The notes under the pieces were generated by a model. The model searched no databases and had not been told where the DNA came from. It saw only the letters and a list, made by a program, of their open reading frames with translations. From Podospora bellae-mahoneyi (lineage: Eukaryota > Ascomycota > Sordariomycetes > Sordariales > Podosporaceae), in NCBI RefSeq assembly GCF_035222275.1, contig NC_085882.1, forward strand, positions 2,115,501 through 2,179,500: a DNA stretch of 64,000 bases, written 5' to 3'. Of the stretch, positions 53,201 through 64,000 are shown piece after piece; position 1 is the first letter of the stretch, and every line of letters starts with the position of its first letter. Both the position numbers and the translations under genes were made by a program.

Positions 53201-54479
53201 ACGCCCTGAGAAAGGGAAGAGCAAACGAGGTGCACATCTCGTGGCGCGAAATCAGCTGGGCATACCACTCCACCAGCCAAGACGTCCTTGTCGATTTTGT
53301 GACCAAGCAGAACCACGGCAGGATGCTGTGGGAGGGCGCGAGAGAAAGCGGCATGTTCATGTGGCTTGGTGACAACGCTGCCGTGAGGCAACAGTTTGAG
53401 ATTATTGCGAGAAACGAGTACACCAAAGGCGAGGACAAGAACCCTATCGATTGCAGCCTCTATTACCTCGCCCTCAAGAAGAAGACTGTCCTCCAGGGCC
53501 TGTGGAGAATGGCAAGCTGGAATAAAGAACAGGCCTCGACGTCGAAGTTTCTGGCGAATAACTTTGACGATCCGAAGTGGCGGACTGCGGCGCTGAAGAA
53601 TGCTTACGCGTTGATGTCGAAGCGGAGGTTTGAGTACGCGGCTGCGTTCTTCTTGTTGGCGGACCATTTGCATGATGCGGTGAACGTCTGTCTTAATCAG
53701 CTTCATGACCTGCAGCTCGCGGTGGCGATCACGAGGGTGTACGAGGGTGATAATGGGCCGGTGCTGAAGAGACTTCTCGAAGAAGAAGTCCTATCCACTG
53801 CAGCAAAAGAAGGAAACCGCTGGTTAGCGTCATGGGCATTTTGGATGCTTGGACGTCGTGATATGGCTGTGAGGGCACTTATTGCAAGTCTTTCCCCCCC
53901 CCCCGGGTTTCTTTTCTATAACACCCCCTGACTAACTCTTTGGAACAGACGCCAGTCTTTGCCCTCCTCTCCACCACTCCCTCCTCCCCACCCCCAGACG
54001 ACGGCAACCTCAAATCCAAATCCTACCTCACTGACGACCCCGCCCTCGTAATCTTGTACCGCCAGCTCCGCCAAAAGACGCTTCAAACACTTCGTGGAGC
54101 GACAAAGGTCACGCCAAAGGTGGAGTGGGAGTTTGTGCTGCATTCTGCCGGGTTATATGACCGCATGGGCTGTGACTTGCTCGGCCTTGATTTGGTGAGA
54201 AACTGGGAGTTTTTCCACCCTGCCGCGCAGGCGATAACGGGGTTGGGAGGGGAGATTAACCCGTTGAGGCTGCTGAAGAGGAGGGGGAGCTTGGTTGTGG
54301 CTGATATTCCTATCCGTGGGGGGCCACTGTCGCCGCTTGCGACGCCGGGGGGGCAGATGCAGGTGCCGGGGGAGATGAAGACTGGTGGTGGTGGTGGGAC
54401 AACGGCAAAGCCGAAGCCGCCTCCGACGGTGTTTGAGGAGCCGGATGCGAACTCCTTGTTGGACAGTTTTGGTTTTTAA
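50259..54479 (+). CDS. RAV1: RAVE complex subunit RAV1, one frame break and a probable GC-AG intron
   Basis: Exons are inferred at 50259-50357, 50426-53883 and 53949-54479, about 1362 residues. WD40-like blades occupy the first half: SYDSAYIASVGRYDKLVKVW, ENVLWTVDCKGRVKLWVG, SHTIRDLDWATTPAKQSILA. The RAVE/Rav1 C-terminal domain follows, with HVKWREISW-type spacing (HISWREISWAYHSTSQDVLV), CSLYYLALKKKTVLQGLWRM, FLANNFDDPKWRTAALKNAY and the ending NSLLDSFGF. Rav1 with Skp1 and Rav2 reassembles V1 with Vo of the vacuolar ATPase. Between 51135 and 51181 the frame shifts once, at G6 or G7 runs; one extra G restores it. The second intron appears to use a GC donor (GCAAGT at 53884), since it alone keeps RDMAVRALI joined in phase to TPVFALL. 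A GT donor at 53866 is the alternative and would delete VRALI. Confidence 0.88.
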
Positions 54480-54886
54480 AGAGGGGAGGTGAATGATGGA
54501 AAAAGGGGAAGGGGGGTGACATGGCAATGTAGATTCAAGGCATTCATTGTACATATTAAAAGAGAATCGATACATTACACCAAAACTAGACATTCATGAG
54601 GCAACTGGGGTGTGATCAAAGGAAAGGACTGCTCTGTATTCATGCCATTGTATCCCTAAAAAAGCAAAGAGAAAGACAACTGTGTACTCCGAACCCAATC
54701 CATATACACCCCCTGATACTCATTGTAGGTCTGATATCCATCCTGTACTTACTCTCCCTGTCGTCTCATCGTGTCCCCAAATCAAGCAAACCCTTCATAG
54801 CCCCCCCAGTTACATAACTCCACAAAAGCCAAACGCCATCCCAGTCCCTTCCCAAATATGCAAATCAAACCATCCTCCTCCGAAAA
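54480..54886. other. intergenic region between convergent genes
   Basis: 407 bp between the stops of RAV1 and the DUF3712 gene. Nothing recognisable. Confidence 0.6.
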
Positions 54887-57715
54887 TTACAACCTAACCG
54901 CAGCCCCAATCCCCCTCCCCCAATACCAAACCTTCTCCCTCCACCTCCCCAACCTAACCCCCACCACCGCCCTCGCATCCAGCTTCATCCTCCCCCCCAG
55001 CGCCTCCTCGACCTTATCATACCCCACACTGTCCAAATCCCACGCCACCGGCAACCTCGGCGTCTTGCTCTCCCCCGGCGGCGCCGCAAACGGCAAGTCA
55101 TACACAATCGTCCCGATCACTTCCGTATGGTTATACAGCGCCGTGGCGTTGACATGCTCTATATAAAGCATATTCTTTTTCAGCGGGCTCACAAGCGTAA
55201 ACTGCGCCGTCGACGACCAGAGGTGAAACGTTGCATCCCGAATAAAGTGCGTCTTGTCGTCTTCCGACTTGCCGGGCAGAGAAAGCTTCGGTGCGTCGAG
55301 CGTAAAGTTTAATCTCGAGAGCGACGCCCCCAAGGAGGGGAGAGAGGGGATCGTGCCAGCGTGGGTGCGGATCGTGATGGTGGTGTTGTACCCCGACAGA
55401 TACTGAGAGATGAGCTCCCGGCCGACTTTGGGACCGTCCTTCTTGCCGCCGAGGATGGGATTCCACCTGGCAAAGACGGGGATGTTGGTGTTGTTTCCGA
55501 GACCAAGGTCAAGATTCTCTGCCTGGGCTTCTCCCAGCGTGGTGCCGTTCTTTTCAAAACGAATGCTGATAAAAGGAATATGTGCTGTATAAGGCGTAGG
55601 ATTGGTAATGTTGACCAAAGCACGGAGTGAAATCGAATCAGGCGTTGTGTCGAGAATTTCAATGTTACCAACTTTGGGTTCCGCAAGACCGGGGAGGTTC
55701 TTTCCAAGAGCTATTGACCAAGGTAATGTCAGTGACGGTGCCCCACGAAGATGGTCGGTTGAGCTGCCAGCGCGGAATGGAATCATGGATGACCAATGGC
55801 GACTAACAGTGTGGTGATGATCAGAGTAGATACGGACGTTTAACTGGGATTTTACCCTCGGCGGGCACCCCCTTGACAACGATGCCACCGAGGACTGTCT
55901 GCACCTGGACATCGACGAGCGCGTTGATGTCGAGCTCAACACCCTTTCCTCCGAAAAGCAAAGCTGCGATCACATCAGTCATGACATCGGCGTCTGTCAC
56001 GTTGAGTGGTGCATCGACAATCCGAGACTGAATCTTGAGGGTAGCCTCCCCGCCATCAGTAGCGGGGAACTGGGTCGAGTTTGCTTGTTGCCACTCTTTG
56101 AGGTTCAGCTCTCCAAGCTTGTCCTTCTTGTAGAAAACGTCGGCGTTGGCCCGAACATTGGTGACATTGAGAGAAAAGTTCATCTCCGCCGGAAGCCCTG
56201 CGATGACCCGAATCGTGCCCGACACTCTTGGGTTGGATTCGGGGTCGTCAGGCTCGGCTGCTGGATCTGGCATCTTGAAGTGAACATCCGTTAAGGAGAA
56301 GTCGCGAATCATGTTTTCAAACGATCGTCCTGGGAATGGCACAGGCACAGTGATGCTGGACAAGACATCAGCAAGCCAGGCTGGTGTGTCGCCGCCGGGC
56401 TTCTGTCGGCCTCGAACAAGCACGGTCGTTGTTTCATTGCCAAGGAACTTTGCGAAGAGCAAATCGAGCGGTGAAGAGTTGGAGTTGGGACAAGCGCGAG
56501 TCAAAGGTTCAGGCAGTTTGTCGACAACACCATCGGCATCGACAGCAACTTCGGAGCGGGACTTGACAGAGGTGCGGTGAGTAATGGCGGACGCAATGAC
56601 AATGGGAGCGTCATTTGTTCCACATCCGGGGACAAGAATCTCGAATCCAAGCTCGGGGATATCGACCGAGATTGGGTACTCGTTAAAGGCTTTGATGGTG
56701 ACCTCCACACCCATGGCCCACCGCTCAGCGTGTGACGTGCTTCGCTCAAGCACGGGAATCTCTTTAAAGTTAAGCTTGGTGATGTTATAAGCGGGCAGCT
56801 GGGGCATGTCGTGGCCTACACTACTAATCAGCAACATGTTCATGGTTGGGGCAGGCAATCCAGTAATCATTTTCAAAAGAGAGACTTCTCTCCAAAGTAC
56901 AACGAAGCGAAAGTGCGGTAGAGGGATTGACCTTCAAGTGTCAACGACTCAGCAATAGAGTGCGTTCCGAGAGGAATCATTCCCGCCCTCAGCTGAATAT
57001 CAGCCTTTCCCAGCACCCGAACCGTATCCAGCCTTCCTTCCAACCACTCATTGGCAATCGTTCGGATACCCTCAGCGTCGCCCGGTATGAGATCGGCAAC
57101 AAAGTCCACCGCGTTGTTCTGGCCGTTGGCGATACTAACATCCATCGAAGGGACTGCCGCACTTCCCAGCAAGATGTTGTCGTAGTCTGGCAGGTAGACA
57201 TTGATCCTGGTATCCTCCGTCCCGATACTTCCAACCAGCCATGTAGCAGTCTTGCCCACCCGTCTAACATGTTCGTTTTCCACACGCTGCGCATCCAGGC
57301 GGAAATTCGCCTGGATTCTGGCCCGTACACCGTTGGTCGTGATGGACACCAGCGACAGATTCGTCGGTTCAAGAACAATCGCTTGTTTGGCGTACTCCTC
57401 CACCGCGGCGGGCACAAAGAAAGCCCCAATCATAATCCCAAGCGCAAAGAGTGACAGTACAATCACAGCGATCAGTGAAGGCTTCGGTATTGATCTGTCT
57501 TTTGTCGATTTGACCGAGACGGCGTCCGTCTCGCCAGCAGCAACAGATGCTGTCTCGTCTCGTACGTCATCATTCTCGCCATCGTAGCGCCGAGTTGCGC
57601 TTGACGATAATAAAGGTGTTGATTCTGATTGTTCGTCCATCACTCGCGCATCGGGATCGGCGGCTTTCGGACTGCTCAACGCAGCCAGAAACGGCGTCGT
57701 TTCCGAGTCTGACAT
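54887..57715 (-). CDS. DUF3712/LEA-like single-pass membrane protein
   Basis: Three exons are inferred: 57715-56932, 56815-55838 and 55710-54887, with introns of 116 and 127 bp, about 861 residues. The N-terminal 75 residues are acidic and Ser-rich with a STPLLSS motif, followed by one membrane helix (PSLIAVIVLSLFALGIMIGAF). The large remainder reads as repeated LEA/DUF3712-like beta domains with many N-x-S/T sequons (NMSFSLNVTN-like, NATALYNHTEV), so it should face a lumen. This is typical of a vacuolar or secretory type II protein. Fungal homologues are often labelled pre-rRNA-processing protein without good evidence, and may be related to yeast Tag1. The two donors (GTCAAT, GTCCGT) are atypical; a GTAAAA at 55855 is an in-phase alternative for the second. 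Confidence 0.75.
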
Positions 57716-58811
57716 GATGACACTCGAGATGTCGATGGATTTTAGGCGCTGTTGGGTTGAATGGTTGGGCGGTGGGAAGAAGCTATTGCTTGCCGTCCGC
57801 CGAGGGACAACAGGGATGGTGCTTATCGTCGCCTTGGCCTATGACATGGCCAGCGAGGTGTTGTCACGAGGTCCCCGCAGCTATCGATAGTGATGGAAGA
57901 GAGAGAGAGAGAACCGCAAAACAGACGGCGGAATGGGTCGTTGAAGAATGAGAGACCTATGGTGATGTCGAGATGAAGTGAAGAGAGGAGCTATGTGCAG
58001 ATAAGGTTGGGGCTGGATGACATCGCTCGGTTGTCCGCCTTGTTGCTGCCTCCGTTCTCCGTGCCTTGGAAACGGCAGGGCGGGAACAGCCCACACGGCC
58101 AGAGGTGTGGCGCTCAGTTGAGCAATGGGAGGTCATTGGTCAGTTAACAAAAGAAGGTGTGTGGCACGGGCGTCCAGCCTTGAGCAAGCGAGACCAGGAA
58201 CAGGTCCCGAACGCGGGGGAGAAGACGGCCAGTCAAACAGCTGCAATTCGTCATCCTGCAGCGAGCCCTATCCCAGCAAAACTCAGAACGCCGATGCCTC
58301 CGATTCAAGGAGCACACCATGTTGAGCCAAATGTTGGGCGAGAAGCAAGAGGAAGCATCAGCTCGAAGCCAATTGGTGCCCTCAATCAGAAGACAGAGTT
58401 GAAGTCGAGATCTTCCTATGACCACACAGAATTCTACAAATGCTGCCTTGGTGATAGAGTCGGACAGACCAACTGACCTCATACAATTTTCCAACGGGAC
58501 CGGTTACCGGACCCTTATTTTCTATACAAGTCATCAAGGTCCCCCCGTCTGGGTATCTTCCCTTTTTTTGGTCCAACCTGCATACTGACTCACGACCTGT
58601 TGCCCTCGTCAACCAATTTCCCCATAAGAAGAGGAGGCAATCGCAATATACCTCTCATTCCAGAATTCAACCGTTTGATACCCACCCACTCCCCACTATC
58701 AGTCATCGAGATCTGATCCCAAGCCAAAGAGAGAGGAATTGTTTTACTCCCAGGCATTCCCTTCCTTTAAAAGATCTCTCGATAATACACCACCCACCCT
58801 TCTCACTCGTC
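57716..58811. promoter_or_regulatory. divergent promoter region of DUF3712 gene and ornithine carbamoyltransferase
   Basis: 1.1 kb between two divergent starts. The right part contains a perfect TGACTCA element (58586-58592). A short GA repeat lies at about 57897-57912. No coding frame is supported. Confidence 0.6.
58586..58592 (+). promoter_or_regulatory. TGACTCA site (Gcn4/CPC1-type) upstream of OTC
   Basis: A perfect palindromic TGACTCA lies 226 bp before the OTC start codon. Known biology: Gcn4/CPC1/CpcA bZIP factors bind this heptamer upstream of amino-acid biosynthesis genes during amino-acid starvation, and arginine genes are classic targets. Confidence 0.7.
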
Positions 58812-60019
58812 ATGATGCATCGTGCTGGCTTCCGCACACTGAAAACAACAATGGCTCACCTCCAGACTCGCTCCCTCTCCTCTGCTGCCTCCGGGTCGCA
58901 GCCCAGGCATCTCATGTCCATCGGCGACCTCACCCCAGCCGAGTTCACCAGACTAGTCCTCAACGCCTCCTCTCACAAAAAGGCCGTCAAAGATGCCTTC
59001 GCCGCCGGCCAGACACCACCAAAGCCCCTCCACGGCGCCATGACAGGCAAGACCGTCGCCATGATGTTCTCCAAGCGCAGCACCAGAACCCGTGTATCAA
59101 CAGAAGCCGCCGTCCAGCTCATGGGCGGCCACCCAATGTTCCTAGGCAAAGATGACATCCAGCTCGGCGTAAGCCCCTCCTGTTTCTTCTTACATCTGTT
59201 GTACCCAATCTAACAACCCCCAGGTCAACGAATCCCTCCACGACACCTCAGTCGTAATCTCCTCCATGACCTCCTGCATGGTCGCCCGCGTAGGCCCTCA
59301 CTCAGACGTGACCGGCCTGGCAGCCTCCTCCTCGGTCCCCGTAATCAACGCCCTCTCCTCCGACTTCCACCCCCTTCAAACCATCGCCGACTTCCAAACC
59401 ATCCACGAGTCCCTCTCCTCCACCCCCTCCTCCTCCTCCCTCGGCCTCGAAGGTCTCAAAATCGCCTGGGTAGGCGACAGCAACAACGTCCTCTTCGACC
59501 TCGCCATCGCCTCGGTCAAAATGGGCGTCCACATCTCCGTCGCCTCCCCGACCGGCTACGGCATCCCCCCCAACATCAAATCCATCATCCTCTCCGCCGC
59601 CCAAGGCGTCCCCAACCCAGGCACCTTGACCGAAACGACCATCCCCGAAGAGGCGATCAAGGACGCGGATATCTTGGTCACGGACACGTGGGTGAGCATG
59701 GGGCAGGAGGAGGAGGCGAAGAAGAGGTTGGAGGCGTTCAGGGGGTATCAAATCACACATGAGCTCGCCAAGCGCGGGGGGGCGAAGCCGAACTGGAAGT
59801 TTATGCACTGCTTGCCTAGGCATCCCGAGGAGGTGGACGATGCTGTTTTTTATGACGAAAGCAGGAGTTTGGTGTTTCCAGAGGCCGAGAATAGGCTTTG
59901 GGCTGCGGTTGGTAAGTCACCCTTGAACATTGTCACCCGTTTTTGGTGAGATGAAGCTTACAACTCTTGACACAGCTGCCCTCGAGGCGTTTGTGGTCAA
60001 CAAGGGCAAGATTCTCTGA
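58812..60019 (+). CDS. argB: ornithine carbamoyltransferase, mitochondrial
   Basis: Three exons, 58812-59168, 59224-59911 and 59976-60019, with introns of 55 and 64 bp, give 362 residues. The N-terminus ([20 protein letters not shown]) is a mitochondrial presequence. Catalytic motifs are present: the carbamoyl-phosphate site [34 protein letters not shown] across the first splice site, the ornithine-side [13 protein letters not shown], and [14 protein letters not shown]. The last exon of 44 nt ends the protein with [12 protein letters not shown]. The enzyme makes citrulline from ornithine and carbamoyl phosphate in arginine synthesis. The TGACTCA site upstream suggests control by CPC1. It is convergent with ILV6, 336 bp apart. 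Confidence 0.96.
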
Positions 60020-60355
60020 ATCTTTGGGGTAGATGAGATGAGGTAGAAGGGGGTCTACAAAAAAAGCGTCTTGGTTGGTTTTACATCAGGGGGCTAGGGA
60101 GCGTATGGCTTTTTTTTCTGGAGAAAGGCGTACGGAAACAAAAAAAGTTATATCACGGGTAGCGATTTGAGAAAGATGTCAAAATAATCTGGGCAATTCA
60201 GATTCGGTATCAATTTCCTCTTTAGATTCGGTTCTACGCCGTTCCACCCACACGCCTCACAAGTAAAACACCCGCGTAAACACTTTTTGTAGCTCTCCCA
60301 TAACTCTCAGAATCAAAGCAAATCATTCCATTTCATTATTACTACCAAGTTTGTT
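60020..60355. other. intergenic region between convergent OTC and ILV6
   Basis: 336 bp, AT-richer than the flanking genes, holding both 3' UTRs. Nothing else seen. Confidence 0.6.
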
Positions 60356-61447
60356 TTAACCAGGGGGGAGGGTACTGGCATCGACAACCTCGTCAGCGTC
60401 CTTGACGTGCTGATCCTGCTCATCAGGACCGTAGAGGGGTGATCTAGGCAGGGCCATCAGCCCGGTGCGGGCGGACTCGAGAATGCCAAAGGGAGCGATG
60501 AGCTTGAGGAAGGAGTCGATTCTCTCGGGCTTAGCGGAACTGTTTTTAAGGAAGTGCATATTAGTGACTGTTCGACTGGTTTAGGGGGGTGGGTGACTCA
60601 AGGTCCAACCAAGCAGTGAAAAAGCTTGGCCTGATAATGAAAAGTGGGGGGGAAGGGGGGTCACTTACATCTCAACAATGCAGCTGTTAGTGCTAATATC
60701 GAGAACCTTTCCGCCAAACTGATGAGCAAAATAAGTGATATTCTTGAGGTGCTCATGCTTGTGACGCAGAGCCTCGCTGACAACCAGCCTGCTAGGGTGG
60801 AAGTCCTGCGACACCTCCTCCAAGCTAGGCTCAGAAGCAGCAGGGGCCGCCTCGGCATCCTCAGCAGGAGCCGTGATCTCCCTGTGGTGGGCGAGGAGCT
60901 CCTCAAAGTACTCGGGACCAAGAATGTTGATCTTGGCGAGGAGAAGCTCGCGTTGGACGAGAGCAGAGTTTGTGTAGTCCAGAACGGCCCATACGGGGAC
61001 GAGATCCTCGAGTTGGCGACGGGCCTGCTCGACGACGCCGTCTTGCCCGGTAAGCACGATGGTCATGCGGGAGAGGTCCTCTACTTCGGTGTTGCAGACG
61101 ACGAGGGAGTCGATGTTGAAGCCGCGGGCAGCGAGAATGCCGGAAACGCGGGAGAGGACGCCGGGCTCGTTTTGGACGAGGCAGTTGAGGACATGGCGCT
61201 TCGGAGGGGCGACGGAGGGGGTGGGGGTCTCGTAGAGGATGTTGGACACGGCTGCTTGGGCTGACCACGAGGGAGGCTGGTCGCTGATGGGGAGGGGTGC
61301 CTGCCGGCGACGGTTGGCTTTGTAGGCAATGGCCGAGGTGGAGGAGCTCTTGCCGGAGCTGTGCCTGACGGCGGTTTGCGCCAGGAGGCCGGCACGGGCC
61401 TGCGTCGCTATCCTCTTGGAGGGAGCGAAGAGGCAGCGGGAGGCCAT
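60356..61447 (-). CDS. ILV6: acetolactate synthase regulatory (small) subunit ILV6
   Basis: Two exons, 61447-60669 and 60539-60356, with a 129-bp intron, give 320 residues. A mitochondrial presequence (MASRCLFAPSKRIATQARAG) is followed by the ACT domain: HVLNCLVQNEPGVLSRVSG, ILAARGFNIDSLVVCNTEVE, LSRMTIVLTGQDGVVEQARR. The second half has NILGPEYFEELLAHHREI and, over the splice site, STNSCIVEISAKPERIDSFL. ILV6 binds the catalytic subunit ILV2 and confers valine feedback inhibition in branched-chain amino-acid synthesis. A TGAGTCA site lies 129 bp upstream of the ATG and another TGACTCA inside the intron (60594-60600). The start chosen is the first ATG of the presequence; an earlier ATA/ACG stretch in frame has no ATG. 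Confidence 0.95.
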
Positions 61448-61575
61448 CTCTAGCTGTGGGTTGGCGACCCGGGCAGGTTTGTTTTGCTGGGGAAGGAGTC
61501 GATCAGGTTTGTTTATCGTCAATCTGAAGGAGCTGTCGACGTCAACATGGGGTATTTGTTTCGCGGATCAACAAG

Positions 61576-61582
61576 CTGAGTC
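61576..61582 (-). promoter_or_regulatory. TGAGTCA site (Gcn4/CPC1-type) upstream of ILV6
   Basis: A perfect Gcn4-type heptamer lies 129 bp before the ILV6 ATG. Branched-chain amino-acid genes are known targets of general amino-acid control. Confidence 0.7.
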
Positions 61583-61960
61583 ACCACAATGTCGGGAAGC
61601 CGGGGAAGGAAAGGGTTGAAGAGGAAAAAGTGACTGACCGAATCGGCGCTCAGGTCCGGCGTGCACACCGCGAAATCCCTCCACAACGGCTGGCTGTCAC
61701 AGCTCAACTGAGCTCAACTGGCTCAACTGGCATTGGTCAATGGCCGCTAGCCAGCGCTTGGCTCCGGACTCGGTGGGAGATGGTGGGGTTTTCAGTGGTG
61801 ATGGTTCCGGAAGGTCGGTTAAACCCTCCTCCGGCCGTCCATTTCCGGGCATCTCTGTCTGCAGACAGGTACCCGGACGTTTTCCAGGGTCCCTGGTCCT
61901 CATCGGCCACACAGTATTTGGAACAGTGTGTGCCTCCACGTCGTGGACAAAATATCATCT

Positions 61961-62114
61961 CAAGGCCTTTGAAGAGAAGTTATTGTTGATATACCTTTGA
62001 AAACAGCCAATAGGCCTTTGATGATAGCTGACGTATGCTTGAAGGCCTATTGACTGTCTTTTCGTATGTCTACTTCGTATCGGGCTGTCTTTGAAAGAAA
62101 GCCTATCGACTATC
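61961..62114 (+). repeat. degenerate ~21-bp GGCCT repeat array (copy C)
   Basis: Units such as CTTGAAGGCCTATTGACTGT and GAAAGCCTATCGACTATC match the arrays at 18.2 and 34.0 kb. This copy is the most diverged and partly irregular in spacing. Confidence 0.65.
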
Positions 62115-62427
62115 ATGTTTTAGGGCCCATGCTCTGCATCAGTCTCCATTTACTGTCCAACATAACGCCCCGTTTTCATCCTTCCACTGGCGAGCCTCGT
62201 GCATTTTTCTGCGCAACCGAAACTTTGGAGCTGTCCAAGGGCCTCCATTATATGACACTTCGACAACCTCTTATTGATCCCAACTCCGTTGCGCTACTTT
62301 TCTGTCTCGTCCAGCCAGTCCTCAACTTCGCCTGTCTATCCGCAACAGATACGGTCCCTCCGTTCCGTCCTTCTTCACCTGCGACTTGACACCTGTGCCT
62401 CGCCGAGAGAAACGAAACGCGCGCGCA

Positions 62428-64000
62428 ATGGACGGACGTAGCACGAAGCGGTCTCGCTTTGACCAGACTGAGCCGGAGCCACGCCGTCCCTCGAGATTCG
62501 ACCGTCGATCCCGTTCGCCGCCGGGGCGCAAGCCCGACTCGGATCGCGAACGTGAGCGCAGCCCTCTTTCTCGGCCTCGCGACGCGCCCACCGGTCCCAA
62601 GTCCCCAGTTGATCCCGCTGCTGCTGCCGGTAAGTCCTGAAGTTTTTTTACTCTTTTCTTTTCTCCTTGACACGCCTAAGCCTCTCCATCCTCTTTCCAA
62701 TGCTAACGTATCCAACAGCCGCCGCCGCTGCCAAGATCAACGCTCAGCTACAGGCCCGCAAGGGCATCCAACATGTCGATGTCCCACCCGTCCGGTCCGC
62801 GTCGTCCGGCAAAGAAGGAAGCGCCGGACCTGCCCTCAACGGGGAGGTGTATGTTGCCGATGGCGACTTTATCAAGGACATCGAAGTGAACGATCTGCGC
62901 AACCGCTACCTTCTGACCAAAGGCTCGACCCAGAAAATGGTAAATAACTCCTTGTGTTGCCTACTGATACACCATCAGGTCAATATCCAAGCTTTTTGTG
63001 CGGGACAGTCTTGCTTACTGGAAGCTCGATAGCTCGCACAGGCACACCCACTTTTGCATCTGCTAACCTCGGCTGCTTGATCTAGATTAAAGATGAGACT
63101 GGTGCCGGTACGCCCACACTTGATACCTCTGCTATTCTGTTTGGACTACGGTTGACCACATGTGTTTCAAGATGTCACCACTCGCGGAAGCTACTTTCCC
63201 GACAAGTCGATGGCCACGCCGGCGAACCCTCCTCTCTACCTCCACGTAACGTCCACGACCAAGGAAGGCTTGGACAAGGCAGTGGCCAAGATCGAGGAGT
63301 TGATGAAGCAGGAACTCCCCCAACTTGTCGATGAGCGCCGCTTTCAGCGCCGCCACAACCCCGAGCAGCCGCCGGTCGAGCGTGACGAGTTTGGCCGAGT
63401 AAGTACTATCGAATTTGTTGTGAAAGAATCTGCTGACCATGTACAGCGCAAATGGCCCGAGGAGAAGATAGCAATCACGCTCGAGTCGGTCCCAGGTTTC
63501 AACCTGCGCGCTCAGGTTGTTGGACACGGTGGCGCATACGTCAAGCATATCCAGTCGGAAACTGGGTGCCGTGTTCAGATCAAGGGCCGCGGGTCCGGAT
63601 ACATCGAATCCTCCACGGGCCGTGAAAGCGAAGAGGACATGTACCTCCATGTTGCCGGCCCCGATCCGCTCATGGTCAAGAAAGCAAAGGAGCTCTGCGA
63701 GGATCTGCTGGACAACGTAAAGCAGGAGTACGAAGCATTCAAGAGTCGGCCTCCTCCCCAGCGACATTACAACGGCGGAGGTGGTGGTGGTGGTGGCTAC
63801 GGCGGCGGTCGAGGTGGTGGCGATTCATTCCATGGTCAAGCATACAACCGCGACAGTCACAGTCACCATAACAGCAGCCACAGCCAAAGTCATAGTTACA
63901 GCAACTCCCCTGCCCCCCCGGCAGCCTCTTCTTCGGCATCTCCTGCACCAGCGGCCAGCACTCCCACAGCAACGAACCCGGCTGACTACGCCGCTCAGTA
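62428..64000 (+). CDS. KHDC4/BLOM7-like KH-domain RNA-binding protein (3' end outside window)
   Basis: Five exons are visible: 62428-62629, 62719-62939, 63086-63107, 63172-63398 and 63447-64000 (continuing). The N-terminus is Arg/Asp/Ser-rich (MDGRSTKRSRFDQ). Then come KINAQLQARKGIQHVDVPP and NDLRNRYLLTKGSTQKM, IKDETGADVTTRGSYFPDKS across the 22-nt third exon, and the KH domain with VVGHGGAYVKHIQSETGCRV carrying the GxxG loop as GHGG. The C-terminal part so far is Gly-rich, then Ser/His-rich. The order of motifs matches the KHDC4 (BLOM7) type, a KH protein linked to pre-mRNA splicing, here probably nuclear. It starts 980 bp from the divergent ILV6 start. Confidence 0.87.

Larger units (their letters stand above)
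61448..62427. other. intergenic region with CPC1-type site and GGCCT array
   Basis: 980 bp between the divergent ILV6 (-) and KH-protein (+) starts. It holds the TGAGTCA site near ILV6 and the GGCCT repeat array C. No coding frame is supported. Confidence 0.6.

Noticed and set aside
1-64000. tRNA, 5S or other structured RNA genes
   Set aside because: Scanned by eye for A/B-box pairs (GGTTCGANTCC-type) and the fungal 5S start; none found with a convincing cloverleaf. A covariance-model scan would be decisive.

Overview
The window is nuclear DNA of a filamentous ascomycete, most likely a sordariomycete and probably Sordariales. The reasons are short GT-AG introns (mostly 48-70 nt) with CTRAC/TACTAAY-like branch sites, compact genes on both strands, and a gene set containing HET-domain, fungal rhodopsin-domain and fungal OTT_1508-deaminase proteins. 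There is also a short AT-rich stretch of the kind expected from RIP. Family assignments come from reading translated motifs; no database search was possible. Exon joins were worked out by hand from splice signals and reading phase.

Left third (1-18 kb): the C-terminal part of an aldehyde dehydrogenase (cut by the window edge); an SCP-x type thiolase; a fungal rhodopsin-domain membrane protein (-); a mitochondrial PPR protein (-) divergent from mitoribosomal mS23 (+); ALG14 (-); an unrecognised Ser-rich membrane protein (-); an Ima1-type inner nuclear membrane protein (+); a low-complexity Cys-pair protein (+); and a small single-pass membrane protein whose frame breaks at a CAA repeat.

Middle (18-45 kb): meiotic SPO22/ZIP4 (-); the gluconeogenesis regulator ERT1/AcuK with tiny exons (-); a HET-domain protein (+); an unrecognised polytopic membrane protein (-); an OPT-family transporter (-); the E4 ubiquitin factor UFD2 (-); a RING/TRAF-zinc-finger protein (-); and a calpain-like protease (+).

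Right third (45-64 kb): a ~380 bp AT-rich terminal-inverted-repeat element; an OTT_1508-type deaminase lacking a visible start; a PRMT3-type arginine methyltransferase with a decayed zinc finger (+); RAV1 of the RAVE complex (+), with one frame break and a probable GC-AG intron; a DUF3712/LEA-like membrane protein (-); ornithine carbamoyltransferase (+) convergent with the acetolactate synthase regulatory subunit ILV6 (-), each with a perfect Gcn4/CPC1-type site upstream; and the 5' part of a KHDC4-like KH protein (+).

Most genes are unrelated housekeeping genes. The links visible from the sequence are the divergent mitochondrial pair (PPR/mS23), the co-regulated amino-acid pair (OTC/ILV6), and two candidate self/non-self or conflict proteins (HET at 26 kb, deaminase at 46 kb). 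A ~21-bp AT-flanked GGCCT repeat forms short degenerate arrays in three separate intergenic regions.
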